From: Pedobacter antarcticus
GTDB lineage: Bacteria > Bacteroidota > Bacteroidia > Sphingobacteriales > Sphingobacteriaceae
NCBI RefSeq assembly: GCF_900112985.1
Contig: NZ_FONS01000018.1
Coordinates: 1-33,754 of the forward strand
Reading direction: 5' to 3'
Length of the DNA stretch: 33,754 nucleotides
Every line of letters starts with the position of its first letter. Position 1 is the stretch's first letter. This document shows, one piece after another, positions 1-6,804 of this stretch. The translations under genes and the position numbers were made by a program. The notes under the pieces were generated by a model, which had not been told where the DNA came from, did no database searches, and saw only the letters and a list, made by a program, of their open reading frames with translations.

Positions 1-66
1 GTTGATAGGTTATAGATGTAAAGCTGGTGACAGCATAGTCGAGTAATACTAATCATCCGAAGCTTT
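1..66 (+). rRNA. rrl: 23S ribosomal RNA, 3' end (partial)
   Basis: The first bases match the conserved 3' end of bacterial 23S rRNA, including the segment resembling GTCGAGTAATACTAAT followed by the closing GAAGCTTTC. Only the last 60-70 bases are inside the window, so the rRNA operon runs in from the left on the plus strand. The exact mature 3' end is uncertain by several bases. About 115 nt of AT-rich spacer separates it from the 5S gene; no tRNA is visible in the spacer. Confidence 0.9.
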
Positions 67-180
67 CAAAAGCAGAATACTGTTGTTTGTTCTTCATACT
101 AACTTCTTTCAATAATATGTCATTGTTTATGCAGCGAATTAATCTAGTGATTGGTAGCTGTATTAACATTAAAAACATTT

Positions 181-289
<109 letters not shown>

Positions 290-296
290 TCTTAAA

Positions 297-330
297 GAAA
301 GCCTGTAGTGAAAACTACAGGCTTTTCTTG
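297..330 (+). terminator. rRNA operon intrinsic terminator
   Basis: A perfect 11-bp stem AAGCCTGTAGT/ACTACAGGCTT closes a GAAA tetraloop and is followed by TTCTTGTTT. It lies about 10 nt after the 5S gene. The next 240 bases up to 568 hold nothing I can assign. Confidence 0.88.
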
Positions 331-567
331 TTTATCAGTTTTTTTTCTGCTGAAGCATATTCATGCTACAGTTCTGGTGAGGCAGCTCCGCTGCAGGAAA
401 CGTGAATCAAGCCACAACTATTCAATTCTTTCCCTGAGCCCCAGACTATATACAACAGACCTTTACTGTATTTATTGGATATACCGGCTATTTAAGCAAC
501 TATCTGAATTTAGATGTGTAAGTAGGTCTAAAATAAGCAAAAGTGCATTAGAACGCTTTGAGATCAT

Positions 568-1044
568 TTAACCCAATTCAATTTGTCTTCTGATACTTTC
601 TTCGAGAGAAATCAGCGTCTCTGTTCTCTGAATTCCTGCCACAGCTTGTATTTCTTCATTCAATACGTGACGCAGGTGATTTGTATCGCGGCAAATGATT
701 TTTGCGAACATACTGTATGCTCCGGTAGTGTAATGCAGTTCGACCACTTCTTTGATCTGACTAAGCTGCGCCACGGCATCTTTATATTGAATTCCTTTTT
801 CAAGATAAATACCCAAAAACGCGCAGATATCATATCCGGCCTTTTGAGGATCAATAATTAAATGGGAGCCTTTTATAATACCCATCTCATGAAGTTTTTT
901 CATCCTTACGTGTATAGTACCACCCGAAACTATCAGATCTTTAGCTATTTCGGTGTATGGTTTCGTCGCATCCTGCATCAGCTGCTTAAGGATGTCTATA
1001 TCAAGGTTATCAATTTCTAAATTTTGGCTTTCTTTTTTCAGCAT
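568..1044 (-). CDS. Lrp/AsnC family transcriptional regulator
   Basis: The 158-residue product has the usual length and two-part architecture of feast/famine regulators. Residues about 14-64 form the helix-turn-helix (LDIDILKQLMQDATKPYTEI, then a recognition helix around GTIHVRMKKL). Residues about 75-150 form the RAM effector-binding domain, with HYTTGAYSMFAKI in the position of the family's ligand-site glycine motif. Members bind DNA as octamers or similar oligomers and usually respond to an amino acid; the effector here cannot be read from sequence. The gene is transcribed away from the tRNA-like pair across a 154-base AT-rich spacer (1045-1198), so regulation of that pair is possible but unproven. 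The start is the first ATG after in-frame stops. Confidence 0.9.
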   Translation of the reverse strand: MLKKESQNLEIDNLDIDILKQLMQDATKPYTEIAKDLIVSGGTIHVRMKKLHEMGIIKGSHLIIDPQKAGYDICAFLGIYLEKGIQYKDAVAQLSQIKEVVELHYTTGAYSMFAKIICRDTNHLRHVLNEEIQAVAGIQRTETLISLEESIRRQIELG

Positions 1045-1117
1045 GCTTTCAATTAATTCTAATAGAAATCTAATATAATTACAATTATCATAATAATAAA
1101 ATTAAATCGTTAAAATA

Positions 1118-1149
1118 TTTGCAACGTATATGGAGTCTTGTTACATTTG
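1118..1149 (+). promoter_or_regulatory. Bacteroidota-type promoter for the tRNA-like genes
   Basis: TTTG at 1118-1121 and TACATTTG at 1142-1149 are 20 nt apart and match the Bacteroidota primary sigma pattern TTTG-N19/20-TAnnTTTG. Transcription would start near 1156, about 43 nt before the first tRNA-like gene. It is one of the best promoter matches in the window. Confidence 0.7.
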
Positions 1150-1198
1150 TATCAAGCAAGTAACAAAAAATAGTTCTTTTTAATAATTGCTTACATTC

Positions 1199-1306
1199 TG
1201 TAGGGTGGTGGAACTGGCAGACGCACCTCCTTGTCTCGGTGGTGGAGATCATGGAAAACCTGAAAAGGCTAACCACTCCTTGAAGGTTCGACTCCTTCCC
1301 CTACAG
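1199..1306 (+). tRNA. Class II tRNA-like RNA 1, anticodon GUC, long variable arm
   Basis: A full cloverleaf can be drawn. Acceptor stem TGTAGGG (1199-1205) pairs with CCCTACA (1299-1305), followed by G73 (1306). The Leu-type D arm has stem GTG/CGC around GAACTGGCAGA. The anticodon stem CCTCC/GGTGG has a T-T mismatch and a 7-nt loop TTGTCTC (1231-1237). The T arm is GAAGG-TTCGACT-CCTTC (1282-1298). U8, A14, G18G19 and the TTC of the T loop are all present. The variable region is 39 nt (1243-1281), closed by GGAG/CTCC. Read normally the anticodon is GUC (Asp), with G73, G2-C71, G10 and C38, but position 37 is U rather than a purine. Genuine tRNAAsp has a short variable loop, and genuine tRNALeu has A73 and another anticodon. 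CCA is not encoded. Whether it is charged or decodes is unknown. Confidence 0.72.
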
Positions 1307-1330
1307 CAAAAGAATTTGTTCTTTTATTAT

Positions 1331-1473
1331 TGTTGGGTGGTGAAACTGGCAGACACACCTCCTTGTCTCGGTGGTGGGGATCATGGGATAAACACAGTTT
1401 ATGGGTTGACCACAAATTAATTTTTTGAACTGAGGCTAACTTCCCCTTGAAGGTTCGACTCCTTCCCCAACAG
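1331..1473 (+). tRNA. Class II tRNA-like RNA 2, anticodon GUC, giant variable arm
   Basis: This is a paralogue of the preceding RNA, 24 nt downstream. The acceptor stem TGTTGGG (1331-1337) pairs with CCCAACA (1466-1472), with G73 at 1473. The D stem is GTG/CAC; the anticodon arm CCTCC-TTGTCTC-GGTGG (1358-1374) is identical to copy 1, and the T arm (1449-1465) is also identical. The variable region is 74 nt (1375-1448), closed by GGGG/CCCC, and contains an extra 6-bp hairpin ATAAAC/GTTTAT at 1388-1402. About 35 nt are added relative to copy 1, between the shared internal motifs ATCATGG and GGCTAAC. The length exceeds any ordinary tRNA. An intron or a decayed copy are alternatives, but stem pairing is intact. 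Confidence 0.65.
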
Positions 1474-1506
1474 CTAGTTTTTTTATAGTAATATTTAGTT
1501 AATGAG

Positions 1507-1540
1507 GGCAATCCGGAGGCGGATTGCCTTTTCTGTTTTT
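1507..1540 (+). terminator. Intrinsic terminator after the tRNA-like genes
   Basis: A perfect 9-bp stem GGCAATCCG/CGGATTGCC with loop GAGG is followed by TTTTCTGTTTTT. It lies 34 nt after the second tRNA-like gene and, with the promoter at 1118, defines a two-gene transcription unit. Confidence 0.85.
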
Positions 1541-1594
1541 GCGCAGGCACTGACATGTAAATTAACTGGTCAGCTTATCACTACGAAATTAATC

Positions 1595-1638
1595 AAAAAG
1601 GCCTGATACTTCACAATGAAGTGTATCAGGCCTTTTTT
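1595..1638. terminator. Bidirectional terminator at the end of the amidohydrolase operon
   Basis: GGCCTGATAC...TTCA pairs with TGAA...GTATCAGGCC around a short CAA loop, with a 2-base bulge. T-runs follow on both strands: TTTTTTG on plus, and the complement of CAAAAA on minus. It most likely terminates the minus-strand operon ending at 1677 and backs up the terminator at 1507. Confidence 0.82.
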
Positions 1639-1676
1639 GTTTCAGCTGTTTTTTTCAGCCGCTATTGAGTTTAGGT

Positions 1677-2981
1677 TTAATCAGCAGCTTTAGCGCTATA
1701 TTTATCACTGAATTTTTTATCAAGTTGTTTATGCAGATTGTCCAGGTTAATAGAGCGACCCTGGATAAATGCTTTTTCAACATGGTTGGTTTTCATATCC
1801 AGTGCATCACCCGTCGAAATAAACAGGGTAGCATCCTTCCCTGTTTCAAGACTGCCCGTCTGCTTATCTATACCCAGTGCTTTTGCGGTATTTAAGGTAA
1901 TTGCCGATAAAGCTTTCTCTTTATCCATTCCCCATGCCGCTGCAGTACCGGCCATGAAAGGCAGGTTTCTTTGCTGCCAGTAACCATTTATACTGATTAC
2001 GACAGGAATTCCTGCAGCTGCCAGGATACCAGCATTTTTATACGGCAGATTCACATCATCATCAAGATTTGACGGCAACGCATGCGGCTGTTTCACAATC
2101 ACACTGATCTGATTCGCTTTCAGGAAATCTATGACCCGATAGGCTTCTTCAGCTTCGACGATTACCGGTTTTATACCAAATGACTTGGCGAAATTAACAG
2201 CTGCTACTATATCTTTCTGACGATTAGCGGTGATAAATAATTGTTGTTTCCCATCAAATAAGTGCTTCATGGCAGCAAATCTGGTATTAATAACTGCATG
2301 TTTTTCCAATGTAGTATATGCCTGGGCTTCAGCGAAGAACTGCTGTAAATCGTTAACCGCCTTTTGTCTGGTTTCTTCAATCACCTGTGGAGTCATTGCT
2401 GTCCGCGGACCAAAACCTCTGGCACGTGGCGGTACAGGCCAGTTGATGTGTATAGCATCATCGGTGCGGATAGATGCATCTTCCCAGTTCCAGGCATCCA
2501 ACTGCACTACAGAAGAAGTGCCGGCGATTGTGCCACCTTCTGGTGTAATCTGGGCCATTAGGATTCCATTACTTCTGAGCGTCGCAGGGACTTTGGAATC
2601 TGTATTGTAGGCGATTAATGACCTGATGTGAGGATTCATATTACCGATTTCATTGAAATCCAGTGTTGCTTTTACAGATTCAAATTCCGTTAAACCAAGG
2701 TTTGTTACTGGAGCTATAAAGCCCGGGTATATATGTTTACCCTGGGCCTGAATAATTTCTGCGCCTGCCTCTGTACCGGGATTTGTGCCAACGCTCAGGA
2801 TTTTGCCATTTTTAAAGACAATAGTTCCATTTTCGATTACCTGACCGTTACCAATATGGATTGTTCCGCCTGTAATGACAATAGTTTTATTTTGTTTCGG
2901 AGCAGGAGAAATGTTCGCCTGACCGAAAGCGTGTAAAGTGGCAAGGCCACTAAGCAATAATGTTGTAACGTATTTATTCAT
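1677..2981 (-). CDS. Secreted amidohydrolase-fold protein lacking metal ligands
   Basis: The 434-residue protein has an N-terminal signal peptide (about residues 1-20, ending LHAFGQ). An imidazolonepropionase-like amidohydrolase domain follows: a composite N-terminal segment TIVITGGTIHIGNGQ and a C-terminal LNTAKALGIDKQTGSLETGK typical of the family. Active members carry an HxH motif where this protein reads GFIAPVTNLG, and a metal-binding Asp where it reads VVISINGYW, so both expected metal-ligand positions are changed. It probably acts in the periplasm as a non-catalytic partner or divergent enzyme. Its start overlaps the end of the 999-residue amidohydrolase upstream by 8 nt, suggesting translational coupling and a shared complex. 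The substrate is unknown; some family members cleave dipeptides or act on cyclic amides. Confidence 0.85.
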   Translation of the reverse strand: MNKYVTTLLLSGLATLHAFGQANISPAPKQNKTIVITGGTIHIGNGQVIENGTIVFKNGKILSVGTNPGTEAGAEIIQAQGKHIYPGFIAPVTNLGLTEFESVKATLDFNEIGNMNPHIRSLIAYNTDSKVPATLRSNGILMAQITPEGGTIAGTSSVVQLDAWNWEDASIRTDDAIHINWPVPPRARGFGPRTAMTPQVIEETRQKAVNDLQQFFAEAQAYTTLEKHAVINTRFAAMKHLFDGKQQLFITANRQKDIVAAVNFAKSFGIKPVIVEAEEAYRVIDFLKANQISVIVKQPHALPSNLDDDVNLPYKNAGILAAAGIPVVISINGYWQQRNLPFMAGTAAAWGMDKEKALSAITLNTAKALGIDKQTGSLETGKDATLFISTGDALDMKTNHVEKAFIQGRSINLDNLHKQLDKKFSDKYSAKAAD

Positions 2982-5973
2982 GGCTATGTGCTCCTTCCGT
3001 CAAATCAGCGCCTGTGATATAATCTTCCATAGATTCACAGTGATATAAAGTATGTGTTTCAGCAACCGGACGCTGTGTTTTTGCTCCTTTGTTTTTGCTG
3101 CTAATCATTTTTTGTACTAATCTGGATTTTTCTGCCTGCTGTGAGGTCCTTAGCTGCTCATCTTTGTCCATATCCCAGTAAGGAATACCGTCTACGAATG
3201 TCTTTTCAGCTCTTGCATAAATAGAAAGCGGGTTGTCTGACCAAATTACAATGTCAGCATCTTTACCAGGTTTCAAACTGCCCACATGTTGATCAATGTG
3301 CAGCATTTTGGCCGGGTTCAATGTCACAAACTTAAGTGCATCTTCTTCCGGTACACCACCATATAGTACCGATTTACCTGCTTCCTGGTTTAATCTGCGA
3401 GCCATTTCTGCATCATCAGAATTGAAAGCGGTAGTAATACCTACATTATGCATGATTTTTCCATTGTAAGGAATCGCTTCTGCGACCTCCATCTTGTAAG
3501 CCCACCAATCGGAGAAGGTGGAGGCATTGATACCACGAGCTTTCATTTTGTCGGCCACTTTATAACCTTCAAGAATATGTGTAAAGGTGTTGATCTTGAA
3601 GCCAAGACTATCTGCTACATGCATTAACATGTTGATCTCAGACTGTACATAAGAGTGGCAGGTAATGAATCTTTTATTATCCAGGATCTCAACGAGTGCA
3701 TCTAGCTCAAGATCTCTTCTTACGTTATTACCTTTTACTGCCAATGCATTTTTATATTCTCTTGCCCTTGTAAAGGCATCCACAAAAGTCTGTTCAACTC
3801 CCATTCTGGTTACTGGAAAACGTAAACCGCTGCCAAAGTTACTTTGCTTAACATTCTCTCCAAGAGCGAATTTAATAAAGCCATCACTTCCTGCGAATTT
3901 TAGTTCTTCCGCATTCTTTCCCCATCTTAATTTAATCAATTGTGCCTGTCCGCCAATAGCATTAGCTGAACCGTGCAGTATCTGAGACGTAGTGACACCA
4001 CCAGCCAGCTGACGGTAGATGTTAACGTCTTCCGGGTTAATGACATCTGCAACTCTAACTTCAGAAGATACAGACTGTGCACCTTCGTTTATACCACCAG
4101 CAGCTGCAATATGAGAATGCTCGTCAATGATTCCAGGAGTGATATGTTTGCCTGTTGCATCAATTACTCTGGCCGACCCGGCAGAAAGCCCTTTGCCAAC
4201 GGCTTTAATCTTGCCGTTTTCCAGTAATACATCTGCATTAGTCAGGATGCCATCTTTCTCATTAGTCCATACGGTCGCATTTTTCAAAAGAACTGCTTCT
4301 TGTTTAGGCGCAGTTTCACTACCGAATGCGGTAAATGGATAGATGATTTTGTCTGTGGTAACTGATGCCTGCGCGACAGCTGGAACTGCTTTCTCCGGAT
4401 TAACTCCGGTATATTGTGCTGTCCATTGTCCTGTGGTGCCTGTCGAGGTTACTACTTCGCCATTCAGCTTAATGACAGGTGATGCTTCTGCTAAATATCC
4501 GCTTAATCTGATCTCTTCTGTTGCTGGTTTAGTCTGAGTAAAATTAAGCGTTACCCAATCTCCGTTTCTGGTGAAGCTGGCGTTAATCTTTTCAGTACCT
4601 TTTTCCAGGGAAGCAGTTTGTCCGCTGATTTTAAGTGTGTATGCATCACCACCATCGATTTTCAGCGCATAAATGCCACTGATATCACTAACATCCAGTT
4701 TACTGACAACGAATTTTTTGCCCTGAACCCAGTTTTCATAAATAATTGTGTTGTCTTTGAAGAGGTTTCCAGATGTAATCAGGAAGTTAGCCAGCTTGCC
4801 TTTTTCGAGGGATCCGGCTTTATCCTGAATACCAATCATGGCAGCTGGTGTTTCTGTGAGCGCCTGTAATGCTTGTTTCTCGGTAAGTCCATTAGCTATA
4901 GCGCTACGCAAGTTTGTCCAGAAGTCTTTCAGATTGTCAAGTCCAAACGCTGTTAAAGCAAATCTGATTCCTGCTTTTTCCAGGGCCGCCGGATTTGATG
5001 GTGCCATTTCCCATGCTTTCATCTGTGCAAGACTGATGTTTTTGGCTTCTACAGGATCTTCAACGTCATAAGCTTTAGTGAAGTTTAAAGGAACAATAAG
5101 ACTTGCTCCGGTTGCTTTTACATCTGCAATACGTTGATATTCATCACCTGAAGATTTAATCAGATACTGTTTTCCGAATTCTTTTGCAATTGCAGAAGCA
5201 CGGAGGACATTCTGCCATCCGTCAGTTTCAAATAATTGAGGTAATTGCTGCTGCTTATTAAAATCTTCCAGGGAGATGTTGAATTCTTCCTTTTGTTTAC
5301 CATACCATTGCGCGTCGTAGTAAGTTTGTCTCAATAATGCAATAGCACCCATTAAAGAAGTTGGGTAGTCATTTTTAGAGGAGCCCTTATTGAATGAATA
5401 GTTTGCCGCAGTCTGTGCTTTAAGGATCAGGTTATTGTCCCGGTCATCGTTTAAAGTTACTGCTGCCGACGTTCCCCGGGCAATACCGTCTCTGCTAATA
5501 ACATTTACACTGCCGAATCCTGTTTTACGGAATTCGTCTGCTTTTTTCTGGTCTGCAGTGAAAATGTTTTTGACCTCTGTTTCAGGTCTGATGGCTTCAT
5601 TCCAGTTATAAGCCCCGTTTTTGGTAGAAACGAAGATGGATTGTCTGCCAAAGCCAGGTGTAACCTGTGCTTCAGGAACCCCATAAGATGTAAATGGATC
5701 GATCAGCGACGGATAAATATATTTTCCTTTCAGGTCAATAACGACATATCCTTTTGGTACAGATATTCCTGTCCCGGCTGATTGAATGGTTTGGCCTTTT
5801 ACCAGCAATGTACCATTGGTAATGGTCTGGCCGGCATTAACCACAATATTGGCATTCGTGAAAGCAAACATTCCCGGACGGTTATCAGAAGAACCATTCA
5901 CCGGATAAGTTTGCTGCCCGGAAGCCAGCGCAGCAGAAAATACCAACGCGAGCGTAAGTAGATTTTTTATCAT
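2974..5973 (-). CDS. Secreted tandem amidohydrolase, one intact and one degenerate domain
   Basis: The 999-residue protein begins with a signal peptide (residues 1-19, ending ALASGQ). An amidohydrolase-like domain at about 30-425 has DPFTSYG in place of HxH. A beta-rich linker occupies about 430-545, and a second amidohydrolase domain about 560-950. The second domain keeps a plausible binuclear metal site: H619 and H621 (DEHSH), H773 (ITCHSY), H799 (THILEGY) and D853 (NSDDAEM). The C-terminus is charged and ends HSHE. The likely role is hydrolysis of a small amide or peptide in the periplasm, with only the second domain catalytic. It is first in a two-gene operon with the 434-residue paralogue. 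Tandem proteins of about 1000 residues of this type occur in Bacteroidota; the substrate is not predictable from sequence. Confidence 0.88.
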   Translation of the reverse strand: MIKNLLTLALVFSAALASGQQTYPVNGSSDNRPGMFAFTNANIVVNAGQTITNGTLLVKGQTIQSAGTGISVPKGYVVIDLKGKYIYPSLIDPFTSYGVPEAQVTPGFGRQSIFVSTKNGAYNWNEAIRPETEVKNIFTADQKKADEFRKTGFGSVNVISRDGIARGTSAAVTLNDDRDNNLILKAQTAANYSFNKGSSKNDYPTSLMGAIALLRQTYYDAQWYGKQKEEFNISLEDFNKQQQLPQLFETDGWQNVLRASAIAKEFGKQYLIKSSGDEYQRIADVKATGASLIVPLNFTKAYDVEDPVEAKNISLAQMKAWEMAPSNPAALEKAGIRFALTAFGLDNLKDFWTNLRSAIANGLTEKQALQALTETPAAMIGIQDKAGSLEKGKLANFLITSGNLFKDNTIIYENWVQGKKFVVSKLDVSDISGIYALKIDGGDAYTLKISGQTASLEKGTEKINASFTRNGDWVTLNFTQTKPATEEIRLSGYLAEASPVIKLNGEVVTSTGTTGQWTAQYTGVNPEKAVPAVAQASVTTDKIIYPFTAFGSETAPKQEAVLLKNATVWTNEKDGILTNADVLLENGKIKAVGKGLSAGSARVIDATGKHITPGIIDEHSHIAAAGGINEGAQSVSSEVRVADVINPEDVNIYRQLAGGVTTSQILHGSANAIGGQAQLIKLRWGKNAEELKFAGSDGFIKFALGENVKQSNFGSGLRFPVTRMGVEQTFVDAFTRAREYKNALAVKGNNVRRDLELDALVEILDNKRFITCHSYVQSEINMLMHVADSLGFKINTFTHILEGYKVADKMKARGINASTFSDWWAYKMEVAEAIPYNGKIMHNVGITTAFNSDDAEMARRLNQEAGKSVLYGGVPEEDALKFVTLNPAKMLHIDQHVGSLKPGKDADIVIWSDNPLSIYARAEKTFVDGIPYWDMDKDEQLRTSQQAEKSRLVQKMISSKNKGAKTQRPVAETHTLYHCESMEDYITGADLTEGAHSHE

Positions 5974-6131
5974 GTTTTTGTTGGATTGATTAGTGACATT
6001 AAAGCTAATTAAAAAAGGATTTTATAGCATTCTCTATCAACTTTATTACGCTATATTGGTATGATAATGCTGATTTAGGGTCATATTGACTGGAATTAAA
6101 GGTGCCGGCTGGCAAATCAGGATTTATTCCT

Positions 6132-6139
6132 TATTTTTG
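6132..6139 (+). promoter_or_regulatory. -7 promoter element close to the membrane protein start
   Basis: TATTTTTG matches TAnnTTTG exactly. Transcription would begin near 6146, only about 6 nt before the ATG at 6152, which argues against a longer reading from 6086. No convincing TTTG is seen at the expected upstream spacing. Confidence 0.45.
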
Positions 6140-6151
6140 AAGAAAAAAGTT

Positions 6152-6598
6152 ATGGGTATTTATGAAATCTTAAAAAGCGCTCACTCTGGATGGCGCTATC
6201 TGGTAATTATTCTTTTACTGGTTGCATTTGTCAATGCACTCATTGGTTATGCAGGTAAGAAACCTTACACTGAAGGTAACCGTAAACTGAATTTATTTAC
6301 ATTGATCAGTGCGCATATTCAGTTATTATTGGGCTTGGTTTTATATTTTATGCACGACTGGTACAGAGGCGATAGTGCGGTTGCTGCGCAGCGTTACTGG
6401 AAAATGGAACATATTGGAATGATGGTTTTGGCTATCGTCTTAATTACCGTCGGTAACTCAAGGGCTAAGAAAGCTGCGACAGATTTGATCAAGCACCGTT
6501 CGGTTTTCATGTACTTCGGATTGGCGCTATTATTGATTACTGCTGCTATCTTTGCAATGGTAAAAGCAGACCCAAGCCGCTCATTATTTGGCATGTAA
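6152..6598 (+). CDS. Four-helix membrane protein, cytochrome b-like
   Basis: The 148-residue protein has four predicted membrane segments, around residues 12-34, 45-65, 84-104 and 118-140. Several histidines sit at helix ends: SAHSGWRY near the start, SAHIQLLLG, FMHDWY, KMEHIGMM and KHRS. That pattern resembles small Bacteroidota proteins loosely labelled cytochrome b, in which helix-end histidines might bind haem; this is inference, not proof. The start MGIYEILK is chosen because it follows a -7 promoter box by 12 nt and leaves the family-like motif near the N-terminus; an in-frame ATG at 6086 would add 22 unlikely residues. No terminator separates it from the trp leader, so read-through is possible. 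Confidence 0.72.
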   Translation: MGIYEILKSAHSGWRYLVIILLLVAFVNALIGYAGKKPYTEGNRKLNLFTLISAHIQLLLGLVLYFMHDWYRGDSAVAAQRYWKMEHIGMMVLAIVLITVGNSRAKKAATDLIKHRSVFMYFGLALLLITAAIFAMVKADPSRSLFGM

Positions 6599-6616
6599 TA
6601 TTTTTTACGAATTAAT

Positions 6617-6646
6617 TTTGGTTTATTAGATTTATTTCTATTTTTG
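6617..6646 (+). promoter_or_regulatory. Predicted trp operon promoter
   Basis: TTTG at 6617-6620 and TATTTTTG at 6639-6646 are 18 nt apart and match the Bacteroidota promoter pattern. The transcript would start near 6653, at or beside the first codon of the Trp-containing leader ORF. Confidence 0.55.
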
Positions 6647-6652
6647 CTATTC

Positions 6653-6730
6653 ATGATTTACAATAAACATACTTGGCAATGGCGTAGTGATTCTGCAAAG
6701 AGTTTCGTCGTATCCTTGTGTACCTTATAG
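6653..6730 (+). CDS. Putative trp leader peptide (25 aa)
   Basis: A short ORF reads Met-Ile-Tyr-Asn-Lys-His-Thr-Trp-Gln-Trp-Arg-Ser and ends at TAG 6728-6730. The two Trp codons are at 6674-6676 and 6680-6682. It lies between a predicted promoter and an intrinsic terminator placed directly before trpE, the layout of a ribosome-mediated attenuator. Slow decoding of the Trp codons would be expected to allow read-through into trpE. I do not see a strong antiterminator; the best complement to the terminator 3' arm is GGCGT at 6681-6685 against ACGCC at 6777-6781. It is too short to be judged by coding statistics. Confidence 0.5.
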   Translation: MIYNKHTWQWRSDSAKSFVVSLCTL

Positions 6731-6761
6731 TTTATCAACCTAAACCAAACCACACATAATT

Positions 6762-6792
6762 AACCCGGCGTATAACACGCCGGGTTTTTTTG
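6762..6792 (+). terminator. Intrinsic terminator in the trp leader (likely attenuator)
   Basis: A perfect 10-bp GC-rich stem AACCCGGCGT/ACGCCGGGTT has loop ATAAC and a T-tract (6785-6792). It sits 12 nt before the trpE ATG at 6805 and 164 nt after the upstream gene. That position fits conditional termination better than simple termination of the upstream gene. Confidence 0.8.
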
Positions 6793-6804
6793 TTTTTCAG
6801 CCAT

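Noticed and set aside
1187..1556. Protein ORFs across the tRNA-like region on both strands (MLTFCRVVELADAPP... and its antisense partner)
   Set aside because: They are translations of the two tRNA-like genes; the repeated VVELADAPPCLGGG-type peptide is the usual artefact of tRNA sequence read as protein.
6086..6151. N-terminal extension of the four-helix membrane protein from an upstream ATG
   Set aside because: A promoter -7 box lies inside it, and the extension is unlike the hydrophobic start of the protein, so the ATG at 6152 is preferred.
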